64,000 nucleotides of DNA from Planoprotostelium fungivorum (taxonomy: Eukaryota > Evosea > Variosea > Cavosteliida > Cavosteliaceae), in the NCBI GenBank assembly GCA_003024175.1, contig MDYQ01000149.1, forward strand, positions 1-64,000, in the 5' to 3' direction. Positions 24,922 through 37,336 of this stretch are shown here, piece after piece. The translations under genes and the position numbers were made by a program. Below the pieces are notes generated by a model. That model made no database searches. It saw only the letters and a program-made list of their open reading frames with translations, and was not told where the DNA came from. The first letter of the stretch is position 1. Each line of letters opens with the position of its first letter.

Positions 24922-26804
24922 TTATCTTCCTTTGACAGAAAGAATTTGTTGATTTGATTCATGAATACGCGAGGAGGACCCTTTCCCTATCTCTCATCAG
25001 CTTCCGTCATTGTACGTTCTCGTCTCACCCTCTTGACCACTCTCTCGATGATCATGAGCATGTTGCGAATTCCTCCCTTTGTGATCTGTCTTTCTATGAA
25101 TTGTGGGGAGGGGACAACAATCACCTGACTCATGTCCTTCTTATCCCCAATCCACTCTCCCTCTCCATCATAGAAGCGAGTCAACAGGCACAGACTCACA
25201 CACGTTGGGCCGTTGAGACCGCTGTTGGAGTAAATGACAACGTCTCTTTTGTTGGGTGGCGTGAGATGCCGCTGTGAGAATTCAACTATGCGAAGGAGAG
25301 TGGAAGGGTCGATCTGACTGTCGGTCTTCTCTTCCTGATTCTACATCAGCCCTCATTCATTTCAAACAACTCACCGGCATGGGAATATACTCATAGCTAT
25401 CGAAATCTGTAGGCTCTAATGTCATTCGTGGAGAACAATCTAGCACGGCGAACGGTCCAGAGATGGAAGGAATATGTTCTCCCACACAGAGGATCATTCC
25501 TGTGGGTGGTATAGCGTACATTCGGTGGTCTTCCACACATCTCGAATGACCAGCAACGATCTTCGATACTCTCCTCTCCACATCCATCGGTCCCGTGTTC
25601 TCGTCAATCAGTTGCTCTCTGTGTTTCCAGAATAATTCTGGGGTCAATCCCTGAAACAGTTCATGAGATGAACTTGAAGCGTCGTTACCTTGGACCACGA
25701 CTCGTGATCATCGCCGGCACCAGGTATGTACATCGTGTCCATGTCGGTGCCCTTCACTCCTCTGCCAGACGATGCCGACAGACAGATCAATGGTGCATAT
25801 TCCTCTACTCGTCATCAATCAATCATCCTAGACTCTCGTTCACTCTGTTCTATCAGCTCTTCCATCGATGTACCGTTTGGTGTCAGAGACAAGCTGCCAT
25901 CTCCTGAATTACAGATCCAGAGAGGTCTGAGAGGTTTGTGCAGAACCTTACTGACTGAAGATAGATCTACTCCACTGTTTCGTATCGTCTGAAGGATTCA
26001 GTATGACATCATCACGTTCGATCAATATGATGAAGTTGAACGTGATGAATTCGAATACCTGAACGAAGTGGTCGATGAGAGAGTTCACACGAGACTGTTC
26101 GGCTTGTGTGATCCAGGGAGGAAGATGTAGAGTAGTATCATAGAGGGGATCTTTTCTCTCGGTGGCGATCAGTCGATTGATGACACAAGCCCAAATGGGG
26201 ATGGTTCGACTAAAACTATCTGGAAAGATCTTTCCCTTCCTCGTGGAATCCACGATGATGGCTCCGTTACAAGCTGCCTCTGCGAAATGTAAATTGAGCC
26301 TCGATTGGTTGATCTGCCACTGCCCATAGTGCCCATCGGTGGACTGGAAATTGGTCATGATAGAACCAATAAAGCAGATCACCTTGAAATAAGCGGATCC
26401 GTCAAAGTGAGAGGAATACCAAAGCCCACAACGCAAGTTTGCGAACAGTGGAATGCGTGGTAATTTACTGTGTGAATCAAAATGATACTTAACAGCAATC
26501 CTCTTACCTCTTCACGTCAGTTACGAATATAGAATCAAGTAAAATAGATCGAAGTCGCCTAGTCGGGTCAATACTGATGATCATCTATCAAAGATACCAA
26601 CCAATACAAACTCTGTTGATTATCTTTCTTTATCTCACGCAGAGCGCGATATAAAGATTTTGATGGATCAGCAGTGAACATTGCCTCCTCCTCTCGCGAG
26701 AAGTTGTATTGTGTTTCATCGTCATCATCTTCGAAGTCGCCTTCCTCTGAACTGTCGTCACTCCTCCGAGAAGAGAAAAACCCTTTTTCATCTTCGGAGC
26801 TCAT
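24922..26804 (-). CDS. RIT1: Initiator tRNA phosphoribosyltransferase (RIT1-like)
   Basis: Rit1 adds 2'-O-ribosyl phosphate to A64 of initiator tRNA-Met, excluding it from elongation. The N-domain reads LYRALREIKKDNQ then LRSILLDSIFVTDVKR, LRCGLWYSSHFDGSAYFK, STDGHYGQW, LNLHFAEAACNGAIIVDSTRKGK and TIPIWACVINRLI, all family blocks. The C-domain has a phosphatase-like fold: VVIYSNSGLNGPTCVSLCLL, then ITKGGIRNMLMII and FMNQINKFFLS at the end. The acidic N-terminal stretch (DSSEEGDFEDDDDE) is an extension. ATG 26804 is chosen over an in-frame ATG at 26843. The stop is TAA 24922-24924. Confidence 0.88.
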
Positions 26805-27266
26805 CGTTGGCTTGTAGAAATTAATCAATAGGTACAATTGCATCGCATTTATCTACAACACACTGTTGGCTTCATCCTCGAGGAGAACAGAAATAGGTAA
26901 AACACTCTTCACGCTCTTTAGATACTGAGTAAGTTCCATCCGTTATTGATCAATATCCTCTAGATGTATCTCTCTTGCTAGCGGAGATTGTCACGGTGAC
27001 ACTTACGACTCCAGTCGTGTTCACAGCATGGTCTTCTACATGATGGAGCACCTCATGATGCAACATCACCTGATCTATCATGGTTGTTCAGACCCTCCAA
27101 GAATTCCGTATACGTTCCTCATTGAATGTGGCTCATCACTCGTCTCTTGAGTGTTGATGAGCAGGTGGTTGTAATGATACGGCAGATGGAAATAGAATTG
27201 TACCAAAACTTCTACACAATTGATTTCTATTTTATGACAGCCATTTGTGCGGAACGACAGGGGGAT
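26805..27266. other. Intergenic, ~460 bp, unassigned
   Basis: Between the RIT1 start and the probable stop of the next minus-strand gene. A minus-strand stretch here reads VLVQFYFHLPYHYNHLLI and could be an alternative last exon of the neighbouring gene, but no splice arrangement is convincing. Confidence 0.35.
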
Positions 27267-28951
27267 CTATATCTGGTTTGCGTGTTCTCTCGTGCTAGAC
27301 ATCTTCTTCACCGCGTAATTGTTTGCCACCTGCGTCTTCTCCTCCAATAACATCTGGTAGAACGATTGAATTTGGTCTTCTGTTAACCTCTGCCCCTCCG
27401 TTGGCTTATCTTGCCTCAACATCCACGACTGCATTACGTCAGTGAGGACACACGGAGCAGATTGTCACCTCAACCAGAGTTGACTCTGCAGTGGAGAGCT
27501 CTCCGTAAGATCCTGCAGAAGATGAGAAGATGCTGTGTATCTGTGACTGACCCCTTGGTCGACTCGTTTTGTTCCACAAGTGATATTGTTCAAACAACTC
27601 CATGATCTCGCGGTCTTCTGGTGTCTCCCCTCTCTCTGCTCCCTTGGCTTGGTTCTCCACCTCTCCTGCGGTCACCCCATTCATCTCTGTCTCTGGAGGT
27701 TGTACCTGAGGGTACTCGTTCTTCCACATCTCTGCTTCTGCCTTGCAGTTCTTGAATAGAATGTGATAGATGGGTTCCTGCAATGATCAACAGGAGACAA
27801 CTCACTATTCTCACCTCGAGAGATTCTTCTCTCTCGGATAAGGAGAGGCACAGTTGAAGCACCTTCTCGCTCTCTCTCCGAAGTACGATCCTATTCAATA
27901 TGGAAGAGAAGAGGACACCTGCTGGTGTGAGTTGTACGTCAGAGAGAGTTCTCACCGTTCAGCCCTTTCCTCCTGGCTGACTTTTCGAAAGTAGTGAGAG
28001 CCTTATGGAAGATGTGATCGACGCGATGGTGGACACCATGAGCAAAGACGTAAGCGTAGAAATCAGAGTACCTATGGGGACGAAAGGGGAATGTGTTGAT
28101 ACGAAATAGGGAAGGTGGAGTGAATCTTGGACCCAGAAGACTCAGTCTCCTCATCCATGGGGTCACTTTCTCTGTGGAGCTCTTCCAATGCATCGCCAGA
28201 TACATCATTGAGATGGCTGTTGGCATCACGTCTTCTTCGTAGTGTCCATTCCTTTGCCCTGTCAGTGAGACTCCTCTGTGATGAGCTCACCGATATAGAG
28301 TCAAAGTGGATTCAACATCTCCTCTCTGCATGTGACAAAAGGCCAAAAAATCTTTCCCGTATGTAATATCGAAACCCATCCTCTTTCCTGCTTCATGTTC
28401 ACTCTTAACATCTCATTCCATGTACCTTGTTCGATGATCTTATTGGCTAGACTCAACTCAACACTTGGGGTGATGTTAATCTACAAGATTCAACGGTTGA
28501 ATGGACGAAAAGGCATTCACCCTACAAAATAGATCGAATTGTTCCTGATTCGAGACTTGCTTCTCGTTGAATGCCATCTTCTCCTGGTCAGAATTGATTC
28601 TCAGTAGCTTGGATCGAACTCTTATCGTCTTATCTGTTCACTGTCAGGTGAAATGATTGCAAAGTGTAGCTGACCCTGAGAAATCAGGGGAGTCATCAGC
28701 AAACTGTACACGCTCTTATCGACATCCACTGATAGTCTAGAGGTTTCATTTGATACTATGCTTTGTATCGACGGTTTCCTTCCTACACTCTGATGACTCG
28801 AGAGTCGTGGCGTACGCTTCTTGACGACGATCGATCTCGATTGTATTTCATTAAGAGTTTGTGAGCGTGGAACATTTTGGATGTTCTGAAGGATCGCTCC
28901 ACCAGCCCTCATCGTGCCGATCTGATCTGCCCACAAAAGAGGGACGGCTCA
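27267..28951 (-). CDS. Helical-repeat protein, possibly PPR-like
   Basis: The gene is not securely recognised. Spliced exons read MSRPSF, a basic region (SIVVKKRTPRLSSHQS), then helical segments: VELSLANKIIEQ, FLAFCHMQRGDVESTLTLYR, YVFAHGVHHRVDHIFHKALTTFE, VLFSSILNRIVLRRE and EPIYHILFKNCKAEAEMW. The spacing of paired helices and the GDVESTL-type turns recall pentatricopeptide repeats, which usually bind organellar RNA. An acidic linker (ESDPMDEETESSG) separates the parts. Introns of 34-50 nt join the frames. The start (28951, or 28909 in a second reading) and the stop (27267-27269) are uncertain, and so is the family call; another alpha-solenoid is equally possible. Confidence 0.5.
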
Positions 28952-29032
28952 TTGTAGACACGGAAAACTGAGGGAATTTTAGGTATCTCCTCACTCCTCC
29001 ACCACACAACGAACAGCATCATAAACCCAACG

Positions 29033-30119
29033 ATGACCCAGACAGCCAAGATAGTCGACGCAACAACAGGAAGAACGGTCAATGTCCAATATGCCGTCAG
29101 TATGAGACAAGGACAGCGTCCGTACCAAGAGGATGCTTACGAAGTATTTCGTGACGGTGTGTCCTTATCTGACTAATCGCAACGTTGTCAGTAATCCCAT
29201 TCAGATGCCGAGCACAGATTTCTCCTCTACGGTATTTTCGATGGACACGGAGGATCAAAATTCTCTCGCCACGCCAAAGAACACATCTTTGACATCATCC
29301 TCAAAGAGGGAGGACATTTTGCTCGAGGTGCTTGACAGTGAGACGAAAATATTCAAATGTAGTAGGAGAGTACAAAGAGGCTCTGAGAGCTGCATTCAAG
29401 AAGGAAGACTCCCTGATGCACGGAATCGACAACCCAGCAGAGAGAGGTGAGGCACTATTTCCATGAGAGAAGAGCAAATTGAAGGGAGAACAGGAGGAAC
29501 GACGGCAACTGTGGCCATCATCACACCGACCGATTTATACGTAGCGAACGTGGGAGACTCCAGAGCAATCGTAGGCTTGGTGACGGGTGATAGTGTGAAG
29601 GCCCTGCGAGTGACGAAAGATCACAACTTGGCCGATCCCAAAGAGAAGCAGAGGTGAGAAGGAGAAGAGAGAGTGTGTGACAGAGGACAGAGTCATCGAA
29701 GCTGGAGCAACCGTGAGAGCGGACAGAGTCATAGAAGAGGGACACGGATTGAACATGACCCGAGCTCTGGGCGATTTCGAATTCAAGACAGACTGCGTGA
29801 AGAAGGACGTCGTGCTGGCTGAGCCACATCTGAAGCACATCCCTCTCGACGAGAAGGTGCCCATTCCACCATCCTCTACAGACCGCATACTCACTCATCC
29901 GACCTGAGCTGAAGTCAACAGTTGCGTTTCATCGTGTTGGCGTCCGATGGTTTGTGGGACGTGACTACCGATCAAGAGCTGGCCGACGTGATTCAACTGA
30001 ACATCAAGGGTGGTTTCGCACCGGACGAAGTCGTGAACGAGAACACGGCCGTCGTTGCCAAGAAGTTTGGATCAGATAACATCACCATGATATTAGCCGT
30101 TTTGGATCTTCAACAATAA
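29033..30119 (+). CDS. PP2C-type Ser/Thr phosphatase (PPM family)
   Basis: PPM phosphatases use two Mn/Mg ions to remove phosphate from Ser/Thr. Family motifs appear in sequence: RQGQRPYQEDAYEVF (motif 1, metal Glu/Asp), LLYGIFDGHGGSKFSRHA (DGHGG), GGTTATVAIITPTDLYVANVGDSRAI, LTKDHN-like VTKDHNLADPKEKQR, LNMTRALGDFEFK, FIVLASDGLWDV (SDGxWD) and FGSDNITMILAVL (DNIT). All metal ligands are present. About 290 residues, so catalytic domain only, as in many small PPMs. The start is ATG 29033, 81 bp from the divergent neighbour; the stop is TAA 30117-30119. Confidence 0.92.
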
Positions 30120-30222
30120 ACCTTGAGTCCTACTTGTTTCCTCCACTTCCGGAATTCACACCACGTGACCCTTCATGAAGTATCTACAACACGCTGTTTC
30201 CATTGTGTGAAAGGACATCATC

Positions 30223-31061
30223 ATGACAGCCGCCCCCTCTGGAACAACAGAGGTGAAGAATGCAAATAACTAGAACTCGTATTCATGAGAGATCAGTACG
30301 ATTATATAGTGAAGATACTTTTGATTGGAGATAGCGGAACTGGTAAAACTGCTCTTTTGAGACGATTTGTGGAAGATGCTTTCAGTCAACAATATACAAC
30401 GACTATCGGGTGGGTATCCAGTTGTGAATCTGCTCTCAAATGTGATAGAGTCGATTTCAAAGTTAGAACAATAGAGATTTCAGGAAAGAGATGGAAAATT
30501 CAGCTATGGGATACCGCAGGTGAGGTTCTAGAAGAGAATGATCTTCTAAAACGTGAAAGGTCAGGAAAGATTCCATACAATCACGACAGCGTACTATCGG
30601 CGAGCTGATGGGGTCCTACTCGTCTATGATTGTACGAGTCCCAGCTCTTTCGCATCGATCAACCAGTGGATCGCGAACGTCGATCAACATGCACAAGCTG
30701 GAACAAACAAGATGCTGATTGCTTCCAAATGCGATCTGATCGACGCTCAAGTGAGTCCTCTATGACAGTGCAAAACTGAAAGTGAAAGGTCATCCATCCC
30801 TCGAAAGGGGAGGCATTGGCAAAGGAGTACTCCATACCTTTCGTACAGACGAGGTGGGTCATGCCCTGAGATTTCTATTTGTCTGTTTTGAGTTGATCTG
30901 AACCATGCAGTGCAAAGAGTTCTTTGAATGTAGACGAGGCCATCATTGGATTAACAAAGGAGATCAAGAAACGAGTCCAAGACCAAAGGCAGAGGGACGG
31001 TGGTATAGAGGATACCGTATTGGTGGGTCACCGGCATCAGAACAAGTCTTGCAGCTGCTAG
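30223..31061 (+). CDS. Rab GTPase (Rab1/Rab8-like)
   Basis: Small GTPase of the secretory pathway. After [10 protein letters not shown] and a short intron it reads [21 protein letters not shown] (P-loop), then TTTIG and VDFKVRTI across an intron (switch I, Rab-specific), [22 protein letters not shown] (switch II, RabF motifs), [12 protein letters not shown] and [13 protein letters not shown] replaces the usual NKxD with S, a conservative departure worth noting. The next exons give [15 protein letters not shown] (SAK). The protein ends KSCSC, a double-geranylgeranylation CxC signal. Stop TAG 31059-31061. Subfamily assignment to Rab1/8/10 is inferred from [10 protein letters not shown]. Confidence 0.9.
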
Positions 31062-31291
31062 AATCTTGTTATAAAAACGTTGTACAATTGTCACTTGATG
31101 TCGTGGGTTTTGAGTGGACTGGGTGATGTGACACACCTGAAGCCTCTGTCACCACACAGACTGGAGGACCAAGGGTGCTTCTACAGATGGTCAGAAGTCA
31201 GCTTCACAATATGTCTACTTTTTAGAGACAATAATGACATGAGCCGAACAGCCCCTCCTGTATCATTTCGCCATCATCGGAAGGAACAGAG

Positions 31292-32884
31292 ATGCGTCCC
31301 TGTATCGCTCTCCCCTTTGTCTTTTTAGGTGGGTGAAAGTTCCAATTGAGGTATCTAAGAATGCATCACAGTGGCCCTGTTAGGTGTCTGTGCTCAAGTC
31401 AATGGCACTGACCCAAGTCCACCTGTCTTACAGGCAAATAATCAGGTAGGAATGCTCAACGCATGTTTAGATGGCATCTGATGAATCCACTTCACAGACT
31501 TTGTTAGTGAGGTTCACATACAACAAGAACACCACGGATTATACTGTTGAAAGGAAAGATGTGAACGAAACTAGTTACGTAGAACTGTTTCTTTCTGTGG
31601 CTGGGGCAACTAATGCGACCTACGAAGCACTGGGTGCGATATCTACCATGGACCTGGTGATAGCCAGAATGAGCCTCACATTTTTTGATGGTAACTTCAC
31701 CGCCGAGCAATCCGTAGAAACATTGAAGAGCGCCATCCAAGAGCAGAGAAAGGGCAGCCCAAGATTCAATGATACCGCTCATCGCCTAGGCCTCTACGAG
31801 TTGACAGTCGATTGGTACTGGATGAGTAACGAGACAGAGCCTGTCCCTCTGGTGAGTCATTCTCTCTGTGAATCACTCACACCTCTGCAGACTGTCACAT
31901 TCAACTACAAAGGAAGCGTTCAGTCTAGTGAGGTACCTCAACTCGTCTCGGGAGCGATCCACACAAACAAAGAAGCCATCGCACTGGTCGATCTGAAACC
32001 CAGTGGAAAGAGAGAAACGGGAGGAAGCATCACCATCACTATCTCAGACGGAGACCTTCGCCCCTCTGCCGCTGAGGAGGCCCTTCAACACGCCACAGCA
32101 CAGGACTTCAAGGACTCTGCCGCGAGACAGTCTCTCACCTCCCAGATCACTGGTGAACAATCCCTCCTCTCCTTCACTCACCCTCTCAGATGTCTCTTTC
32201 GATGCTCCCACCACTGGAACACCCTCTCCATCCACCGAGACTACATCCACCACTTCCACAGAGACTACATCATCCTCTTCATCTACTGAGACCCCAACAA
32301 CCTCTAATCCATTGAATGAGACGACATCTTCTACTTTCTCTACATCCTCCAATGAGACCACATCCTCTACCTTCTCCACATCTTCCAATGAGACCACATC
32401 CTCTACCTTCTCCACATCTTCCAATGAGACCACATCCTCTACCTTCTCCACATCTTCCAATGAGACCACATCCTCCACCTTCTCTACATCTTCCAATGAG
32501 ACTACATCCTCTACCTTCTCTACACCTTCCAATGTGACCACGTCCTCTACCTTCTCCAATGAGACATCCTCAACATCCTCTACTGCACAGGAGAGCACAA
32601 CATCCACAACAGAGAGCACCAGTGGGGAGACACAAACGTCAAGCAGTGAGCCACAGCCGACAGATAGCCAGTCTGAACCCAAGAGCTTATCCTCTGGAGA
32701 CATCACACTCATTATCCTCGGTGAGCCTTCATACGACCATTTGACCCAGCTGATATCCGCAGCATCTCTGTTGGGCGTTGCGATCATTGCTGCTGGTATC
32801 ATTCTCTTCGTGAGACACAGAAGAGAGCGATCCGAATGGGGTTCAGCGCACAACATGGACAACCCCTACCACAGCGAATTCTAG
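31292..32884 (+). CDS. Mucin-like type I membrane protein
   Basis: A spliced signal peptide (MRPCIALPFVFL plus VALLGVCAQVNG) opens a beta-rich ectodomain of about 230 residues with several N-glycosylation sequons. It is followed by a Thr/Ser-rich stalk made of 12-residue repeats (NETTSSTFSTSS type) that itself carries an N-glycosylation sequon per repeat. A single membrane helix (LLGVAIIAAGIILFV) and a short tail (RHRRERSEWGS... HSEF) follow. The architecture is that of a cell-surface adhesion or coat protein. I recognise no named family for the ectodomain. The start was chosen because joining exon 1 to the next exon through a 43-45-nt intron gives the signal peptide. Confidence 0.75.
32312..32545 (+). 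repeat. 36-bp coding tandem repeat (Thr/Ser-rich stalk)
   Basis: About six copies of a 36-bp unit encoding NETTSSTFSTSS variants, in frame in the membrane protein gene. Most copies differ by one or two silent changes, so the array has been expanding or homogenising under frame constraint. Confidence 0.92.
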
Positions 32885-32903
32885 ATCATCATTCTCAAAT
32901 AAA

Positions 32904-35416
32904 ATGAATGCTCCTCTGTCCCAATTTGTTGGTGGACTACAACACCTACTGTGTCATAAAATCGATGAACAGATCGAGGTGATGTCGCACGGCACGAGCC
33001 CATTTGGACGATACAAAGTAGGATATCGTGTCTCCCTTCCTCTGCATTGCCAAGAGCAGGAGCATATCTTTGGCATCAACTCTGTGGCCCTCTCCTCCCA
33101 GGGAAATACGCTGTTCAGCGCCGGAAGAGATGCCACTGTTAAGCAATGGAAGATTCGGTGGGAGAAAGAGGGAGATGATTGGATCTCACCAGTGACTACC
33201 TACTCTCAACACACAAATTGGGTCAACGATGTTGTTGTCATAGGAAAATTGGAAGATAGAGGTGAGATTTGTTGATCAGATTATGTTCTAACTGGCTCAG
33301 TTATGAGCTGTTCGTCTGATTGCACAATCAAAATTTGGAAGATCGAACAGAGTCAAGAGGATTCGTCTCACAGGTGAGAATCGAAGCACCGATTGGTCAT
33401 GAATTTGAATAGCAGCGTCCTGTCCTGCAGCGAATCACTGAACCATTACCACGCGGATTATGTCAAATGCCTGTCGTATTCCTCAGGAGCTGAGAGAGCC
33501 TTCTCAGCGGGATTAGACTCAAACATTTATCTGTGGGACGTATCGACTGGGGCCAAAGTGATCCAACACGTGACGTTTCCAAAGGACAAGAAGAAGAGCA
33601 TCTACTGCATCGACAGCAGTGAAGATGGAAACACGATGATCTGTGGTTCAGCGGATGGAATCTTATCCGTCTGGGACGTGAGACAACCGACACAGCAGAA
33701 GAAGAGCAAACTGAGGGGGCACGTGGGGAACATCCGAAGATGTGTATTGAGCTCCGATGGCATCCGTTCTCTCTCAGCTGGGGCAGATGGTTCTGTGAAA
33801 TTGTGGGACCTAAGACAGCAGAGGTGCATCCGAACCTACGACGATCACTCTGAGTCTGTGTGGACTCTGGCCTTACCCGACAAGAATTTGTCCGGAACAT
33901 TCTACAGCTCGGGCAGAGACATGAGTATCCTTCGCACAGATATCGCCTCCGGTGAATCTGTGGTCATCGCCAAGGCATCTTCTCCCATCCAGTCGTTGCT
34001 CTTCCACAGAGACCATCTCCTCGTCGCTTCAGCCAATGCAGGGCAGATTAAAAGGTAAGACATCATCCTCTGCACACCTCACTCTGCACAGAATCTCTCT
34101 GGACTCTGAAGAGAGAGAGGAGAAGATGCAATTCTCTTCGAGTGAGTGTTGGTAGAAGAAAACGAGTTGAGAATGGGACAGATCGTGCAGGAATCATCGA
34201 AGGGCATCTATTGAACGACAAGATGCATGTCTTGACGAAGAACGAGGGAGGAGTCATGGACTTGTACAACATCATCGATTGCAAATGGATGAAGAGATTC
34301 GAAGAGGGAGATCTGAACGAGCAGTTGCAGGCGTTGAACACGGAAATCTATGTTCCAAACTGGTGCTCTATCGAAGTGGTGACAGGGGTAATCAATCATC
34401 TACACGTACCATCTTGCTGATCACTCTAGGATCTGACGATCGTATTGGATCAGTCGTACTGCTTCTCAGCCGAATGTTACGCCAGCGACATTGATCCCTC
34501 TCTGTCCACCACCAAAAAAGGTGACAGAAACAGCCGCAATCCAACTCACATGGACAGTCAATCTCGGTCAACTGATGTTGTCCAAATTATTCGGCACGAA
34601 GAGGGATCCCACCAACGATGCGAAGGATCTCACCAATGATGCGAAGGATCTTTTGGTCGATGACTCTCTGGCGGACGACAGTGAGAGTCAAAATCCAGAG
34701 GATTATGAGGAGTCGACTAAGATGGATGAACCATCAACTGTGCGAGGGAACAACATACAGGTGGGATCGAATCAAGTGGATGGATCTGATGATAATAGAT
34801 CACGTTGATGGATGCGAAGCATGGATCCTGCGTCTTCCAGTGGGAGAGACCAGTCCGCAGCACCACACCCAACGAGGATGCCTGCGTAGATCTATCGGAT
34901 AGCGTAGTCGATCCGATCATACCTCCCTCTCATCTCCCTCATTGGATTCACGAAGCGGTTTCGGTGATCAATTGTCTCTCTTCATCACTCATCCATCCAG
35001 AACAAATTACCCTCTGTAAAAAGTATGACTATTCCTTTCTCCCTCATCTCTTCGAATGAGAAGGCCATTCAGCAATTATCATCCAAGTGAGGGATTCGTC
35101 TCTGGTGCGTACGATGATGGAATACAGGGAGTCCAAATTAACGTCTCCACGACTTTTTAGAATAACCAAGATCATCGCACATATTATCACCAAATTAGAA
35201 CTTCAACCCATCACAGTGAAGGGGACTGTGGTAGAACCCCAGGATTATGTACAAATCATCTGTCAGAACAAGGTGCACAATCATCATTGAAAGAAAATTA
35301 ATAGAATATAGGTGGTGGATAAAGAGATGACGATGGGAACTGTGAAGGCTTTTGTTTGGAGATCCAGTGAAGAATTAGTCTTGAAATATGGGATCGACCC
35401 TCGTTTCGAAAAATAA
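32904..35416 (+). CDS. WDR48: WDR48/UAF1-like WD40 protein
   Basis: WDR48 binds and activates deubiquitinases USP1, USP12 and USP46. The N-terminal propeller matches: FGINSVALSSQGNTLFSAGRDATVKQW, HTNWVNDVVVIG, SCSSDCTIKIWK, YHADYVKCLSYS, FSAGLDSNIYLWDVSTG, CGSADGILSVWDVR, LSAGADGSVKLWDLRQQRCIRTYDDHSESVW. The C-terminal DUF3337 region is present: YVPNWCSIEVVTGDLTIVLDQ, WTVNLGQLMLSKLF, then RITKIIAHIITKLEL and MTMGTVKAFVWRSSEELVLKYG at the end. A 21-bp duplication at 34610-34651 repeats TNDAKDL. The ATG at 32904 is 20 bp from the preceding stop; stop TAA 35414-35416. Confidence 0.92.
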
Positions 35417-35474
35417 TAAAGCTTTGTAGATGGAAATCTATTTTGGGCGTATCAAGAAGAGGAATTGGCGAGTG

Positions 35475-37236
35475 ATGAGCACGAAGGCAATGAGCTCCTT
35501 CTTACCACCAGTTCGACAAAATAGTGCTGATAGATCACCACAACGGCGTCCCTCAAGAGGTGACCCTACGCTACCACTTCCTCCTTTGAGTGATGTCGAG
35601 CCATCTGCGAACAAAAAGTCTCCTTCTGTGAGAAGGTGAGCAGGCGACAAGAATGAAGATGCTCACATCTGTGTAAGACTGGCCTCGTTAGATCGATTGG
35701 GAGGATCCAGTTCTAACATACTTTCTGGTACGTCGCTATCCACGGTCGGACATTTCAACGATAATCTGTACGCCGCCAACTACACTCAACAACCTAGTCT
35801 TCTGGACACTTTGAATCTCAACAGTAATCAGAGCGTTCGCACTGGGGGATTTTTGAAAAAACAGAGACTCTGCTTAGAGATGTTGACATCAGGCTACATC
35901 CACTCTTTCGTAGACTTCTTCTACTTGACGCACCAGGCAGAGTGTCAAAGAGGATTTGGATCATCAGACAGTAATCCTCCTGACGGCACACACCCTGATG
36001 CAGAGACCACTCCCCCTTTATCTCCTGTCTCTGCTGAGAAGAAAGGTAAGCGAGGCGTCGTCGATCATACTGAGAAGACGCTGAAGCGGAATCTTCGAAT
36101 TCATCATTGGTGAATAGCACGGATAATCTCTCTGATGCCACATTGGACATACTGAAGAGCAACCTAACGACAGCTGAGAAGGCCATGAGACAAGGTGAAT
36201 GAAATCGAATACAAGGAAGCTGAAAGACGCAGGGGATTCCAAAACCGTTATAGATTCCTATTTTCAGCTGGCGAACTACTTCCAGTCACTGCCAAATTTT
36301 CCAGTGGCGATACATTTCTACACAAAATGTTTAGACATAGCTCAGCAATCGAACGACTCTGCCTCAGAAGGGAAAGCTAACCAAAGTCTCGGTTATGCGT
36401 ACGAGCATGTGGAGGGAGACATGAAGAACGCAATCCAACATTACGAACAATTCTTACAAATCGCTAAACAACAAAACTTTACCGAGGACGAGCACGCTGC
36501 AACCACTGATCTTGTACGAGCGTATATGCGATACGCCGATCAATGTCACAATCAAAACCAGATAGATGAGGAGGTGAACGTCATGATCTATTATGTCTAT
36601 TCTTATGCTGATTTTAGGTCATCTTTCTTCAAAAATGTCTAGTGAAAGCACAAACCTGTTCAAACTTAGCAGCTGAAGGGATGGCTAATTATAAGTTATC
36701 CATGGCTTTCAAAAGCTTAGAGAAGAACGACCTTCTAGTTGTTCACCTGAGAAATTATCAGCGGATCAGCCGGCAGTTGGGAGATACTGAAGGAGAGGGT
36801 ACAGCTAGCGCCGCACTGGCGGATGCTTTCAAATCCACTGGGGATATGACTTCTTCCATCCAAGTGAGTTGTATTCAGCGATCGAACCGGTGGCTCAATT
36901 GTGCAGGCTCTGCAAGAAAATATAGCCATGGCAGAACGCACAAAACAAGATCGAGTGAGAGCAGAGACCTGTTGCCACTTGGGAATCATCTATAACAAGC
37001 AAGGAGACTTCCTGAGTGCTAAGAAATACTTCGAACTGTGTTTTGAACTGGCAAGGACCATGGGAGACCGAAAGCTACTGGACTATTCACGTGTTCTCGT
37101 GGGGATAGCACGAGGAAATTCCATCATGCACAGCGAGCCACCTCAGAGATCGTCCACCCCACCCTTCCAAGGCAACACTGATGGGTCAACAATAGAAGAC
37201 CTTGATGCTCCAATCGATTCTACACAGAAGGAATAG
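35475..37236 (+). CDS. TTC29: TTC29-like TPR protein
   Basis: TPR repeats occupy most of the protein after a disordered basic N-terminus (MSTKAMSSFLPPVRQ). Repeats read: VIDSYFQLANYFQSLPNFPVAIHFYTKCL, EGKANQSLGYAYEHVEGDMKNAIQHYEQFL, EGMANYKLSMAFKSLEKNDLLVVHLRNYQ, EGTASAALADAFKSTGDMTSSIQALQEN and AETCCHLGIIYNKQGDFLSAKKYFELCFELA. The long N-domain with LLDTLNLNSNQ and GYIHSFVDFFYLTH and the number and spacing of TPRs resemble TTC29, an axonemal dynein-associated protein. An in-frame ATG at 35430 is an alternative start, only 14 bp after WDR48. The TPR call is firm, the orthology moderate. Confidence 0.75.
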
Positions 37237-37336
37237 AGTGAGAGACAACATCGCAAAGGGAGAGAGAGACTGCATCGGAGGAGAGGCAGATTGTGCATAA
37301 AGATATGTTGAAAATGTGTTTACTTAGGATGACCGT

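Noticed and set aside
32044-32862. 272-codon open frame on the minus strand with VEDVVSLEDVEK repeats
   Set aside because: Exact antisense of the Thr/Ser-rich stalk repeats of the membrane protein.
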